Program-made: the position numbers and the translations under genes
Shown here: one piece after another, positions 48,005-61,200 of the stretch
How the letters are laid out: each line of letters begins with the position of its first letter
How positions within the stretch are numbered: position 1 is the stretch's first letter
NCBI RefSeq assembly: GCF_018139145.2
Contig: NC_059482.1
Location: 7,741,294-7,805,293 of the forward strand
Source of the DNA: Gymnogyps californianus
Taxonomy: Eukaryota; Chordata; Aves; Accipitriformes; Cathartidae
Direction: 5' to 3'
DNA length: 64,000 bases
Notes under the pieces: model-generated
Seen by the model: only the letters and a program-made list of their open reading frames with translations
What the model was told of the DNA's origin: nothing
Databases searched by the model: none

Positions 48005-48711
48005 ATAGGTGAAAGCACTGCAAAAAAGCAGAGTGCAGAAAGAATGTGTAGGAGTATCATTCTCTAATTGGCAGTACTGAGATAGAAAGTGCACTTGTAT
48101 GCTACCTTTATTAATATTAAAATGACTATTGCAAGGATACCTTACAATGTACTTGCCAACTGGTCCTTTTTCTAATAGAGAGATGAAACAATTTCTCCTG
48201 TCACTGACATTCCGTGCTGAACGTTTCTCCTTTTCAGCAGGTTTTAAGAAAAACTGAGTAATCCAATGATCACAGAGGGGCACTCTGATGTCCTGCAGAG
48301 GAGTTCTCTCTTCACAGAAAGTTACCTTAGAATTCAAAGTTTTAAAGTACACCTCCTGTCCTAAGCAGGAATAAATAAATTTCTTGTCTCACTGATGTCC
48401 AGAGACCCTCCACTCCCTGTTATGCCTGTTAAAGAAACTCATGAAGACTATGAAGAACTTCACTAGTTTCCTCAGTGACTCTCTTCCATCAGATGATTTT
48501 TCTTATATAATACAAGGTCATTGAATTTCATCACAGTCAAAAGTAGTATATAGAGAAAAATGTTCACATACCATGACTAAAGCACAAAGTGAGTACAGAC
48601 ACTGTTAGAGTAGCTGGTTGAAAGTCCAACTTGCTAAAACCAACCAACAGAGCGTTTTCTGTAAAACTGGTGTTTTTTCAGAGAGCCTTTAGCCTCGGAA
48701 AAAATAAATTT

Positions 48712-48786
48712 AAAAAAAAAAAAAAAAACCCCAAACCCCCAAAATCCCCACAAAACAACCCCAAACAAAAACCAAACTAAAACCCT
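48712..48786. repeat. A17 run followed by A/C-rich low-complexity DNA
   Basis: Seventeen A followed by a stretch made almost only of A and C (words such as CCCCAAA and AAAACC). It is simple low-complexity sequence. The A/C part does not form a regular repeat. Confidence 0.8.
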
Positions 48787-50526
48787 CTAAAAACACATTG
48801 CTACAACAGAGCAGGTAGTGGATACTATCAAAAACTCAACAGTTCTCTGTGTTCTGAGACATTGTACTGTTTCCCTACACATAGAAAGAATTGCGATAGT
48901 TAAGACAGAATCATAAAAAATGAAATGTAGATGTAGACTCGGAACTACCCAATTAAAGAGCAACTTTTTCCATTTACCACTACAGGTAAATGGTAGAGTA
49001 AGAGTATGTAAGAGTATGGACAGAGTACGTACACAAGAGCAATTCTCCACAATTTTTGCACAGGCTAGACTTGACACAACCATTCCTTTAAGATGGTACC
49101 AACACTGACATTATAACCCCTAAACTGGAGGGATGCCAAAACAGGTCCAGTGTCCTTATCTTTAAGCCAACAGAAGTTGTTCCAGTAGCTACAGTACCAG
49201 AAAACACTGGAAAGTACTAGCCCTATCCAAGAGCTCAAAACACAAAGGGACTTGTTATAACCTTGGACGTGACTCTCCTCCATTCAGAACTTATAATGGA
49301 GACTTCAGCGCTTCACTATGCTGTATGGTTCTGTGCAAAGAGAAGGAAAAAATGCACTTGGAAGAAAGAATCACAGCATCACCTAAGGACAGGCCAAGAT
49401 CACTCAGGCTGCCATAATCAAAAAGAGGATGGCAATGACTCCTCATATTGGGAGAGAGAATTGCTTAGCCCAGAGACATTCACTATTTGCAGGAACTAAT
49501 CACAATAAAATTGTGATGATTTAACCACCATTCTTTTAGGAAAGCTGTTTAATGCTGATCTGCTGCTCATCAGGATTGTTTTCTTCAAACTGAAAGCCTA
49601 AGAAAGGCTTAGGCCAAAAGGAAAGCCATAAATAAGCTTAAAAATCAGCCTGATTATGCAGCAAACCAGAAAGCTTAAGATAAACCTTTTCAAGAAAGCA
49701 TACAGAGATATTTTAACCTTAAGAGCTTGACTACACAAGGAAATCACTGAGCATAAATTATGATATGAATTTAACATGCACTAGCAATTCCTCACTAATT
49801 TACTAGGTCTGAATACTAAGGGTTTTGACTTAACACAGTCCATGGAGTATGTTAGGACTGCTGACGAAGTTATCCCCTCCTACTGTTTGCTACAGCCCCC
49901 TCCAAAGGACTTGTCAAAACCAATGAAGTTTAACAGCCCACACAACAGCTCCTTACTTGCTGCAGACTGGCATGTTACTAACATATCTGGCACCAAGTTT
50001 GGAAAGTTCTTCACAGTCACTATGGGCCATACTGTGGCTTGGTAACAATGGAGCTAAGTCAGTCACAGAGAACTGGGCCTAGTGACTCTGTCAGTCTTAC
50101 CATTTTTGGCTGTGGCTAATAGTGAGTCAGTAACTGTATTTTGTTACAAGAATGCCTTTTAATCTATTTGCAAAGTGGATTAAGTAAAGGAAACTGTGAA
50201 ATAAGAACATCCCTCTAAGTGTTAAATAAGAGCATCCAGAAGCAAAGCTATTGCAGAAGAGTATTACATGATACAAATTATTTTTAGCTTAAAATATGCA
50301 GAATACCAGAGAGAAAAAGAGAGTGTAAAATGGCCATATCAAATGAGAAAACGAAACCAACTGGAAATAACTCTTCCTAATGACTAGATCGAGTTTGCCA
50401 TAGTATTCATGTGGCCTTTCAGACAGGACAGTTTCTGTATATAATGTAGTGGTCATTGCTCTAGAAGGGCAGGGCTTGCAAAAGTAAAAAAAGAATCTTT
50501 TTATCTAAAAAGGTGGGGGGCTTTTT

Positions 50527-50551
50527 AACTTCAGGCTCCCTGCCTGAAGTT
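50527..50551. other. perfect 10-bp hairpin, 5-nt loop
   Basis: AACTTCAGGC and GCCTGAAGTT are exact reverse complements separated by TCCCT. No T-run or gene context gives it a role. Confidence 0.7.
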
Positions 50552-53500
50552 CTGGGACTTGAAAGAGAAAAAGCATTTTCTCACATTCACTTTCATTTTC
50601 TTTCTCCCCTTTTATTAATAATGAGTGGTTTCAGAAATGTGATCACACTTTATGCACTTTCTCTGTCTTCACCTTTACACACTTTCACAGAAGCCTTCTA
50701 TCAGAGCATGGCAATTCATTTAGCACCATCATTAATTGTTTACTAGATCTTTTAATTTTGAAAGAGAGGCTTTCCGAGCTCAAGGGACTACTGCAGTTTC
50801 TTAGCTGCACGAGAACTGAAGAGCAAATCTACATCATAAGTATGGCTGATCATCCTGAGAACCATATGTCAGATGGCATCTCGCAGAAGTAGAACACTGC
50901 GTTGGGGCTGGATTCAGAACAGCATGTGCTTTGAGTGGGGGGAACAGGAAAAGGGCAGAGGAAGACACACAACAACATTCTGGGAGAGGAATTCCAAAAA
51001 GGGATGACAGGTATGGATAACAACAAATGAAAACATGAAGTATTCTTTTCCTTGGAGGTTCAGAGGGAGTTAGGACAGGAAGACAAAGCCACAGAACTAA
51101 CCTTGACCCAAAGAGACATTCTCCCAACACATAGACAGACAGTTGCCAGATACCTGGGTCAGGCGTAAAGATTTATGCTTTGCATTCCAACTGCAAAGTT
51201 AGGTTGTCAAAGAGGTTTCTGAGGTGGTCACTCATGGTGAGGATGTGAGACACACAGATATTCTGTTCATTGTCTTTAATTGTTACAAACACGCTGCTGC
51301 GCAGGATGGTACTATGCTTATTCAGAGATCTGGCCTTCCTGTCATTGATCTATTGCAATTGCACCTAGACTTTAAGCGTCAGGTGGATGTGAATTTTATT
51401 TTTAGTATCAACAGTCTTCTAAAAGGGATGGGTGGACCCCAGTTGGGTTGCTAGGGAAGAAAAAAAGAAAGGGAGAGAATTGGTGTGAATGTTAATTGTC
51501 ATTGGGAAGAAGGTGGCAGGAATGACCAAATTTACACAGGAAGGCAAGTGAAGGACAAAAAGTTTGGAAAACAATGTGTTAATTTTAAAGCCTTTTGCCC
51601 ATCCACAATCTTCCACATTTGCCATTTGTTTGTACTACCTCGGTTATTCTGATAATTTTTCTGGAAAAAAAGCTTATTTTCCCTGTTCTGTTTAGTCATT
51701 AGTCAGACTGAGTTTTTTCCCTCTGGCTACAGCAGAAAGGCTGAGGCAGGAGGATGCTAGCCTTTGCTCTACTGGCAGCAACACTTTGTGTGGTTTCATT
51801 CCTGAGAGAAAGGCTGCTTCTACCCATCGCTCCTAAAGTGCTTTTGGCCTTTCACTGGTGCATGGTCAACATAGCCTAGCACTAACTTAGACAACACAGT
51901 CAGCAATTACAGAAACTACCATTGGGTTAAGGTTGAGGATTCCCATTATAAGTCTGATTTCCAGTGTTTCTGAAGACAGAGAAGAGATTTAATGGAAGCT
52001 TCCAGGCTACAACTCAAGTGTTTTTTTCTTGCTGGTTCCTGAAATTTTAAGAGTTTGATAAAACAATCAGAAAGACAATCAGAAAACTGCAGTGAAATCC
52101 TAGTCCTCAGTGACATGGGTAGCTGACTAGCCACTAGAAACAGGGTGATAGGAGTTTTTGAACATGTACCTAAAAGTTCCCTTGGAATTTTGTGACCTAT
52201 TAAAAACCCCCCAAAAACCCACATAAACCATTTAGGTGTGAAATAACAGGAGCTGACATGTGGTTTTGTTTCTTTGGTCCGCATGGAGACTATCATTACC
52301 TCGATATTGGTTTCTAAATAGAGACTCAAGGTAAATTTCTGAGAAATGTGAAGTTAAGATGCATTAAATTCCTGTGTGAACAGGAGAAGGGAAGTCACGC
52401 AGCGGATCGTTTCACAAGCCATAAATCTGGTACAGACTGTTGCAATATTTTAAGACTTCTAGATCTCTAACCCAAATCCACAAACTTTTCTGCCATAAAT
52501 AAAGAGATCAAGAGCATACTTTTTAAAATGTACTTTGATAAACAGGCCTAACATTTGCACTTTTACTTAATTCCCCTTAATTAACAGTGTGAACAAGCTT
52601 ATAACCCAGAAACTGCCAAAGCCCCATTCCAAATGAGAACAGAAAAGGGTCATCAATGAGGTTCATTAAAAAGGCTAATACTAGTGGGATGCTAACAAGA
52701 TATATGCATGAAAGTGCTCAGCTGAAATTTTTTATGTCCTTTGCTCTTGCTTAAACTGTTGAAAATGTTGTGTACCTTCAATGGCTTCTTTAACATCACC
52801 TCAGTGACCCTGAAAAGTTTTTAAGCAAAATAAACACCTACAACCAAACTATTGGCTGTCTTGTGGTTCGGCTGTCTTCCACGCTCAGCACTGGCAACAC
52901 TAGAAGAACTGCACTCTTCATCAGAAAGCAAAAGAAAACAAAAATAGTGTAACAGACAGTCCCCTGAATAAAAATATTGCTTGGTCTAATAACAAGGGAA
53001 AAGGATGCTTGACAACATTAAGAATAGCACACAAAGACAGTGAGTCATAGGGGGCAATCTACAAAGGACCACAAATCAAGGACAAAGGAAATCAGGGGGA
53101 TATCAAGCAATGAAATATTAGCACGGGAAAACAAATCACATGACACTGTAAAACTCACAAAAAAAATCCCAAACTAGATAGGGCAGCTGGACTTGTCATC
53201 CTCCTGTGCACTGTATACCTACGGAAAACAAAAGTAAAAAACTATAATAGTGAAAACTGCAGGTTTCCTGGGCACCGTATGAGTATGGCTTTAGCTTAAC
53301 GAGACAAGGTGCAAGCAGATGGCAAATAAGGTTCAGAGTGCTCTTCTTGGTCTGCTACCTCTGAATATTTGTTAAGTTAAACCTGGAATACTAAGCTAAT
53401 GTTGCTGATTTGGGGAAGGACTAAGAGCCTGACTCAGATGATCAGTGTCTCACACACATGGCATTTTCCACTATCTAAATCAGCATGAGTGTATGCGTCA

Positions 53501-55163
53501 GACTGGGTTTTGCTACATAGTGCCATAGCCACCAAATCCCAACACCCTCCCCACTGCCCCTGGGGTGCTGCTCTATCCTCATTTCAACAAAGTATTTAAG
53601 CAGAGTCCTTTGTCCATTTGCATTTTAGAAAATACTCATGAAAATTCTTGAATTTAGGCTCAGACAACAATGGGACTTAATCAGAGTTCTAAAAATAAGT
53701 CTGTATTTCAGTTTCTGCTGGACATAAGCAGGAGGTTGAAATGGGGACTTGTGTGCACAAAAAGTCTTACAAAGGCATGCCAGGAAAAGTTTATACCAGC
53801 TGTGCTGCACAGTATGTCAAAAAAAAATGAAGGCTGCAATGGTCTGCCTTCTCCTTATGTGGAGACAGGGGAAGGTTTTAGAATGGACAGATTATTCCTG
53901 TAATAAAATGCCCCCTTATTAACTCAGAAGACAGCCACAGGGAAAAGTTCAGAGGAGGATGGCAGGATGAGGTAGGAGGAGGGGAAAATCTCTTTGACAT
54001 AGAAAAACTTTGTTGCATTTCTCCAGTGAACAAATATTAATACTTCATTTCTAGCCATCTAAAAAACAGACACAGCAAAATGTATCCCCAGCAGTAAAAG
54101 GCACTGCCCTATTACTCTCCTTCTGTACACATTTAAATCAAAGGGCAAATAAACGTTGGCAAACAGAAATGTGATGACTTACAGTATTTTCTTTGCTACA
54201 GTAGCTGGGAGGAGAAAAAAATCCCCCAGAAAGATTAAGAAGCAAATATAAAACTGATCTTGAAATTCCCATTTGTTGATGCCCCAGGGCAAGTACTTTT
54301 TCAACATTATACCTATTTTTGAAAAGTACCTGCCTATTGGGGCACCTATGCTACTGAAAGCTAGCCTGTTTTCAGATACAGAAACACTGACTCACTTGGT
54401 AAAAAAATAAATTAACCAACGCTCCCCTGATTAAAACAGGTATTAGACATCTAGAAAGTCTTCAGGAAAACATCTGTTGAAAAATACCATTTAATTTGGA
54501 GGGACTTTATCCAAAAGCGAGGGAAACTGAATGTATTTAAAAGGACCTGAATTTTAACCCCAGGAACGATTCCTCATTTTGTAAGCTGTCTAAACTGCAG
54601 ATTGCAAATCAGGAGGAGAAGGATTAAACTCTATCCATCTGCAAACTAGATTACTGTTTTGCCTTAAAGGTTCCTTTTTCGTTTCCCCTCAATAATTTTG
54701 GCATTCACTGGCTAAATCTTTTATTTGTGGCACATATGCAGGCTGGAATAATGTTATTCTTAATGGACATAAGATGTTCTCACTGGCATAATTGTTAATT
54801 CTTAGGGAAACTTTCCTAAGATTACCTTACCCCCTGCCTATTACTATTCCAGCCCCTAGCAGGAGGGGATCTTTTATTTGATGTTTACTAATAGTGTTTA
54901 TTTCAAACACACTTGATTCTTAGCATAGCTGCTGAGGTTCTGCTTGCACTTTAAATTTGCAGGTTTACTGCAAAATGCCAGGCACATTGAGATGAATCAA
55001 ACTCATCTGAGCATGAATGAAATGTAGTGAGAAAGTCCCTTCTGGCATCATTTCTGGGATTAGTAATTTGTGAAATTGTGGTGATGCAAGGGAACAGCAT
55101 GAGAAAGTAATTTCCTTCTCCTTTGTCCAGTCTAAATGCAAATCTGAACTTTCTTGGCAGTTC

Positions 55164-55182
55164 ATTTGCATATTAATGCATA
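55164..55182. promoter_or_regulatory. near-palindromic octamer (POU-type) motif
   Basis: ATTTGCATATTAATGCATA holds an octamer (ATTTGCAT) and, facing it, an ATGCATA half-site around an ATTA core. Paired octamer sites of this kind bind POU-domain factors. The surrounding 55480-55680 is rich in homeobox-like TAATTA and TTTGCAT words. This is a motif match only; binding and function are inference. Confidence 0.3.
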
Positions 55183-58100
55183 TAGTATTCCACTCCAGAG
55201 ATCACTTCAGATTTTCTAAATTAAGTTGGGTGGGTGGGCTGAGGGAAAGGGGTCATTTTTGTCATACTAGCACAAATATTCTTAGATACTTTACCACAAA
55301 GACAGAAAGCAGGCAATTATTTTACTTGCCCTATCTCTATTTCAATTTGCCAACTGGACCACTGAGGAGATGCAGAGGATTAAAGGCAATGGTTGACCAA
55401 AAGGAGGGAAACGCTTCATGTCACTGAAGAACAAACATGATGAAATTAAGAAAGGGTAAGAGTGCACACCAGTCTAATTAGCATTTCTTCCTAGTAGCTT
55501 GGGAAATGTCAGCCACCAGTTGGTGGCAAAATAAAGATGTAATGTGAGTAATAATGAATTAAATTGTGGCTATTTGCATTGAAATGTTAAGATAATGATC
55601 TGAAATTACTATTGTAAATATTCCCCTTGACAGTTGAAAATTGGACTTACAGCTAATAGTACTTTGGATGAACTTTAAGTCATGAAATCACTTTTAATGC
55701 TTTACACTCCTTTTGGCTATGACAGTGAGTTTCAGAAAGTTAATTTACCTCTGTTTTGTTCAAGCTGTTTGGTAATTGATGCATACATCATGGAGGTTTT
55801 AACGAACAACTACAGGGACTATTTACCCTATCCACTAAGTATAACTGAAACACTTGATTACTACTCCTGAGCAGAATAAACCAATAGTCAAGCACAACAA
55901 ATATTTTTGGCTGGGGACTGGAGGAGGTGAGATCAGTAAGGATCTATTTAAATGCAAAGAAAAAGGCAACATTTTCAGAAAATGCTTGAACATTTCAGAT
56001 ACATCTTCTTGCATTAGCTGCAATTTATAGTTTTGCTGTTAGCATTACAAATCACTTAAGGAGAATTTACGTCTGTATGTCTACAAACTAGTACTGTCAG
56101 AGTAAGGTTAGCTGATAAAATGGAAAAGCAGCAGATATCTTCACAACATCTGCTGTGTAAATAGCTTTCCAGGAATAGTGCATTTAAAATGAGGTTTTAT
56201 TTCCACACTATAGAGTCTAAATCACTGTAACATTATTTTTGCCATAAGGCATGTTTTTATTTAAAGATAGATGATGTAAAAGCTTTAAGATTACACAGAA
56301 TTATGTCATGCTCACAAAAAGTGGGTTTGCACAATTAAAAGGAATGCTAAAGACTTTTAAAGAGTGATGAGGCTTTTGAGCATCTAAACTGAGATCTCTT
56401 TAGATCTCTGATAGCTCTTGCTTTCAGAGAGTACTCACTTCCTGGAGGTGTCCTGCAATGGGCAGTGAAAAATGGATGCACTTCAAACAGTCACAAGTTT
56501 TTCAGATGTAACTTACAGGGCTAATGAGATTCAGACTACCAAATCTATATTCAGTATATCAATCCCCCAAATCTGTATGAATACTCAAAACTGCCTTTTT
56601 GAACTCCCCCAAAAGTCTGCCCTAGCCTAAGTCCTGCCTGTTTGCAGCTGCCAGTAGTCACAGCTCTTAATGAACTTTCAAGAGATGGGTCTGTAGGCCC
56701 CAGTCTCACAATCTCCTGAAGTCAAACAGCTGTTTGTTTTCATGCACTGACTCTAGCATCGAATTACTGAGCCAAACTACCTTCTGTTATTTATACGGAT
56801 CAGCCACTTTGTTGATCATCTTCCCTTTAGTTATTGGAAATACATGTTATATATATGAAAAAAATATAGAAGAATAAAAGCCAGACACTGTTAGTACTTT
56901 AAATGGTTTTGTAAAGAAAAAAGGCCCTGTAGTCTGACTATATGCAGCTTACAGTGCTTCAGGTGTTAACTGTTAGCTCTTTTTCTGGATCTGTGCAGCT
57001 TCCACACAGTGTTCTTAACTGGGTTACCAGAGACCAGATGAAAAATAAACTCTATTGAATCATCTTGCATTTCATATACGCTATGTTATATTTAGGGATG
57101 TAACTAAGCAGAAATACTGTCACTGTATTTGTCACGCATTATCCTACTGCGGGAACAGTAAAGAAACATTTTCTTTTCCAGTTCACATTGAGAGCCAAGT
57201 GAGTCGCTGAATTTCTGGTCTTCCTAAAATTTCGTATTTTAGTCCTTCTGTATTATTTTTCTGGATAGATAAAACATATTTTCCATCTCTACAGAAATGT
57301 CATTGTTTAGGCAGCACAAAGGCCTTATCAATGAACAAATATCCCCTATTTGCTATGTCCAATGCTGTGCATCCAGGACTGGATATAAAGCTGCATAGGC
57401 TCCCACAGCCTGAGGGAGTTAAGTAAGAAGAATTCAAGGTATCTTGGAAAAATACTGGGAGAATACACTGGTATTCCCACTAGTGGGAAACCAATAAGCA
57501 TCCCTGGGTACCTCTCTCAAATTGTGAAAGCCTAAAAATGGCATACAACACATAGCCAAAAACCTGGAAGCAAGAAATATTGTATTGACAATGTAAAAAT
57601 TTTAAGGTACGGTGTAACACATTTGATACAGGCTCTTGGTGCCACCTCAGTATCAAGATGCTGTATTGTGGGTACATTTTCTGCAATGCAAATCTGCGTA
57701 AAGCATGGATGAATTTGTGACTTCTGTAAGTGATCTGTCTTGAAGCGGAGTTATTCAGAGATAGAGCCTAAATGACAGCTATCTGGGGATTTGGTCAAAA
57801 GTGACATGGAATGCAGACAGCTGAATGAGAAATTGAGGTGGAGAAGATTCTGCCTTGGAGCCATCTGCCCTGCTAGTCTCCTTCACTTCTTCTAGCTCCT
57901 GTTCATCATCTCAGTTGCTGCTTCTACACTCATCTCCATCACGGAGAAGCATAGAAAAGACATGCCAAATAGCTGCATATCTACTTACAGCTTTGATGCG
58001 GTGAGTGAAATGCTTATGTGACAGACTTGCTAAAGATCTGACTTTTGTCAGCTGTGTTTATATTTATATATTTGATCAGAAAAACAAAGATGGGAAATGC

Positions 58101-58211
58101 TATAGATGTGAATACAAGTTTGATCATACACTCTTAAAGCTCTTCACTTTCCTATGTTGCCTCTTACCTTAGCATTAACAGCTTCAGACATTTGACTGCC
58201 TTGATTTTTAA

Positions 58212-58224
58212 GGGGGGGGGGGGG
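58212..58224. repeat. poly-G run (G13)
   Basis: Thirteen consecutive G on the plus strand, in AT-rich surroundings. Such runs are prone to length errors in sequencing. Confidence 0.8.
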
Positions 58225-61200
58225 AGAAAGTTGCTTCTTGCTTACAGTGTTACTATTTAAACAGTTCCAGTTAAGTTTTGAAAAGCACCTTCCTTTCAGG
58301 TCAATAAAATGGCTGTAGGCCAAGTTCCCATCTGTGCTTAACTTGTATTTGCTGGCTGGAGACAATTTTCTACTAGGCCTATTTAAAAGGAAAGCAGTGT
58401 AGCGTGATAGCTCTCTGTTAGCTTGTGTCTAAATGTAAGTTTGGTAACTATGATATCTTAAAAGTTTCAGTCACACAGATGTAATATATCCCATATTCTA
58501 ATTTTGCCCACAGACAAGTAAAGCCTTAGTGGTAAAAGTCAGGATACTCAAGTTGCACTGCAATCATTTACTAAATAAATCCCAAAGCATTCTAAAGAAC
58601 GCAGCTCTGAGGTGTCCTAGAAGAGGCAAAAGAAAAAAGTTTCTCATGAAACTGAACATACTTTCTTTTCCCCTTTCCTGCTTCACTCCCACATATATGC
58701 CCCAGCTAAATGAACTGATGACTTCTATTTTCTCTCTAAGTCTTGTCCTTTCTCTTTGTGAAGGAATACCAAATATTTCATCAAAACATTCTGGAAATTC
58801 CTACATTACTATACTACTATTCTGAGGCCAGTTCTTACTGTACAAAGAGACACTATTCCAACAAGAGAGACCCCATTCCACAAGGGAGACTCCCCTGTGC
58901 AGTTAACAAGATCCTGAGACAGGAGGTGCTTTAATCTACAGACAAAGCCTCAGCTTTCAGGCCTCTTGATCCCAAAGCTTAAAAGTCCTGAGACTTGAGC
59001 AATGCAGCTGAGGAAACATGGAACCTTCCTTACTCAGTCCATAAGCAGACAGGTCTAAAGCTACTATTGTAAATTTCCCAGCTCCACCTTCATTCTGTCA
59101 TGCTTTTCCAGCAGACATTGTACTTCAGTGGAAAACAAGCATAATAATGTCATCAAATCTCTGCTTGGTTAAGAGTATCACCAAGTCATATTAAAATTTA
59201 GGAAAAAAAATTGGTTTCAATCTGATACTGAAAAATGCCTCCTCTCTCCTTCCTCATCCCCTTGTGCATATTACCACAAACGAATCAGCCAAATGAATGT
59301 ATGATCTTCGCTTCATCTGTAGGTCCTGTCTTCTCTCTCTGGAATGGAACTGCAGCCATTGAAGTATCAGTACTTTCATAGGAGTGGCCCTGCATCTCTG
59401 AGAACGAGGAAGAACATCTTCCCTAATTCGTGGCAAAAGTGAAGCCAGAAAAGGGAGAGAATTTGGGGTGACAACACTGCACAGCAGACCTAAAAGATAC
59501 AGAAAGTTCACAAGAGAACACCACAGTACGTCTGCAAACAGACATATTGCAAAACATACAGCAACAACATAAGAAACAAAGCAGAACAAGAGATGACAAG
59601 GAGAGGCTGATCGGACATTTTGGAAGGCTGAAGACAGGTTGCCTGAAACGCTGACCTATTTGATACATAGGTCAGCCTGCCATATGTAATGAGCTGTTGC
59701 AGTATGTTGTAAAACTGCTGCAAGAAACCACTGCTATAGCTTTATCTCTTTCCTATTAGGAGTAAAGGTCAGGCACAAGCTCCTTCTGTTGCTCTTGGCT
59801 GTTCTGAGTGAAGGCCATGGAAGGAACCCATTACAGAATAAAAGTGAATTGCTCCAGGCTCCTAAGTTGCATTGCCAGTGGGGAGGCATACTGCTAATAA
59901 AAATGGTCTAGTAGTAAATCATTTAATTTCTTGGCGGCTCCTACCCCCATCTTCAGATGGAAGTTGCTGTTTTAAGAGCTTTAAAATTCAGCTCTGATCA
60001 GGAATGAATTCAGTTGTTTGAAAAGCAGCTGTTTGAAACAGCTTTGCTCCTTCTTTAGCCTCAGTGGAGCTTGAAATCAGCTGCTGATAGGGAGATACAA
60101 CTGTACAATCCTCTAGGTTTTGGGGTTGGTTTTTATTCTTTTAAATAAATTACAATGAAATGTCTTTTCTCATTAGGATGCAGTTTCATCAGTCTTGCTA
60201 AGGCTTGCTACAGAAGGACCACCCATAGGTCTGTTAACTCATGTGAGAGCCACAGAGCCTGGGTTCTACGTGTGCTGCTCTCTGCTGAGTGGTTTCAGGA
60301 AACCACTCCATTCTCCTGTGCTTTTGTGCCTGGTCCAGTTTTAGGCCATCAGCTCTTCAGGGAAAAGACTGAGTTTTATGTAAATTTATGTAAAAATGAA
60401 TGTGTCTAACATCAGGTACTGTTATTATATGACATAAATATCATAATGAAATAAAAAATAATTCTGACATTTTGGTTTCCAAATACTATGCTATGCTAAT
60501 TGGGGGGCGGGGCTTGGACCATAACTGACTCATTAGGATCATTATAACTTTGAGGTATATTCAAACTTCAACTTGTCTTTTCTTTTACCTTCCCTTAGAG
60601 ACTTCCTGTTTCACTTATACCATATTCTGCCCCATCTTGGATCTGCAAGATATTAGCCTGCTTACACAAGCGTTCTCTGTGATCACCCCTACCACTACAC
60701 TGCTCCAACTTCAAGCTGGTCACCAGTTTACTGGATTAAGAATCTGAAAGTAAAGAATACTTCTTAGCTGTATGTGCTGTATCTTTATGACGGCTGACAG
60801 TGATGCATTATTACTGCAATCAGAATGTTACTTTTAAATATTCATGGAATTGCATTATTTTTCTTTTGTCTTGTCCGATAGCTGAGATTGATAGATTTTA
60901 ACGGTCCCCCTTATTGATCTTGTACTTTGCACCAGCCTAGTTTATTGACCAATTTCATTTTAAAGGGGCTTATGTACTCTACAAAATTAAGGTAAATTAG
61001 TACATTTCTTGCACTTCATAAAATCTGCAGAGACCAAACATTGCCATGAAAAGTGCTTACATTCTACCGAGACGACTACTTTGACTATGAGAGGGTTTAG
61101 GGGATGTGCAAAGGTTTTAATGAGCTTCACATAATAGGACCCTCTGCATCATAAAATAAGATTCTGAAAAGCAGACTATATTAGGAAAAAGAAAGCTTAA

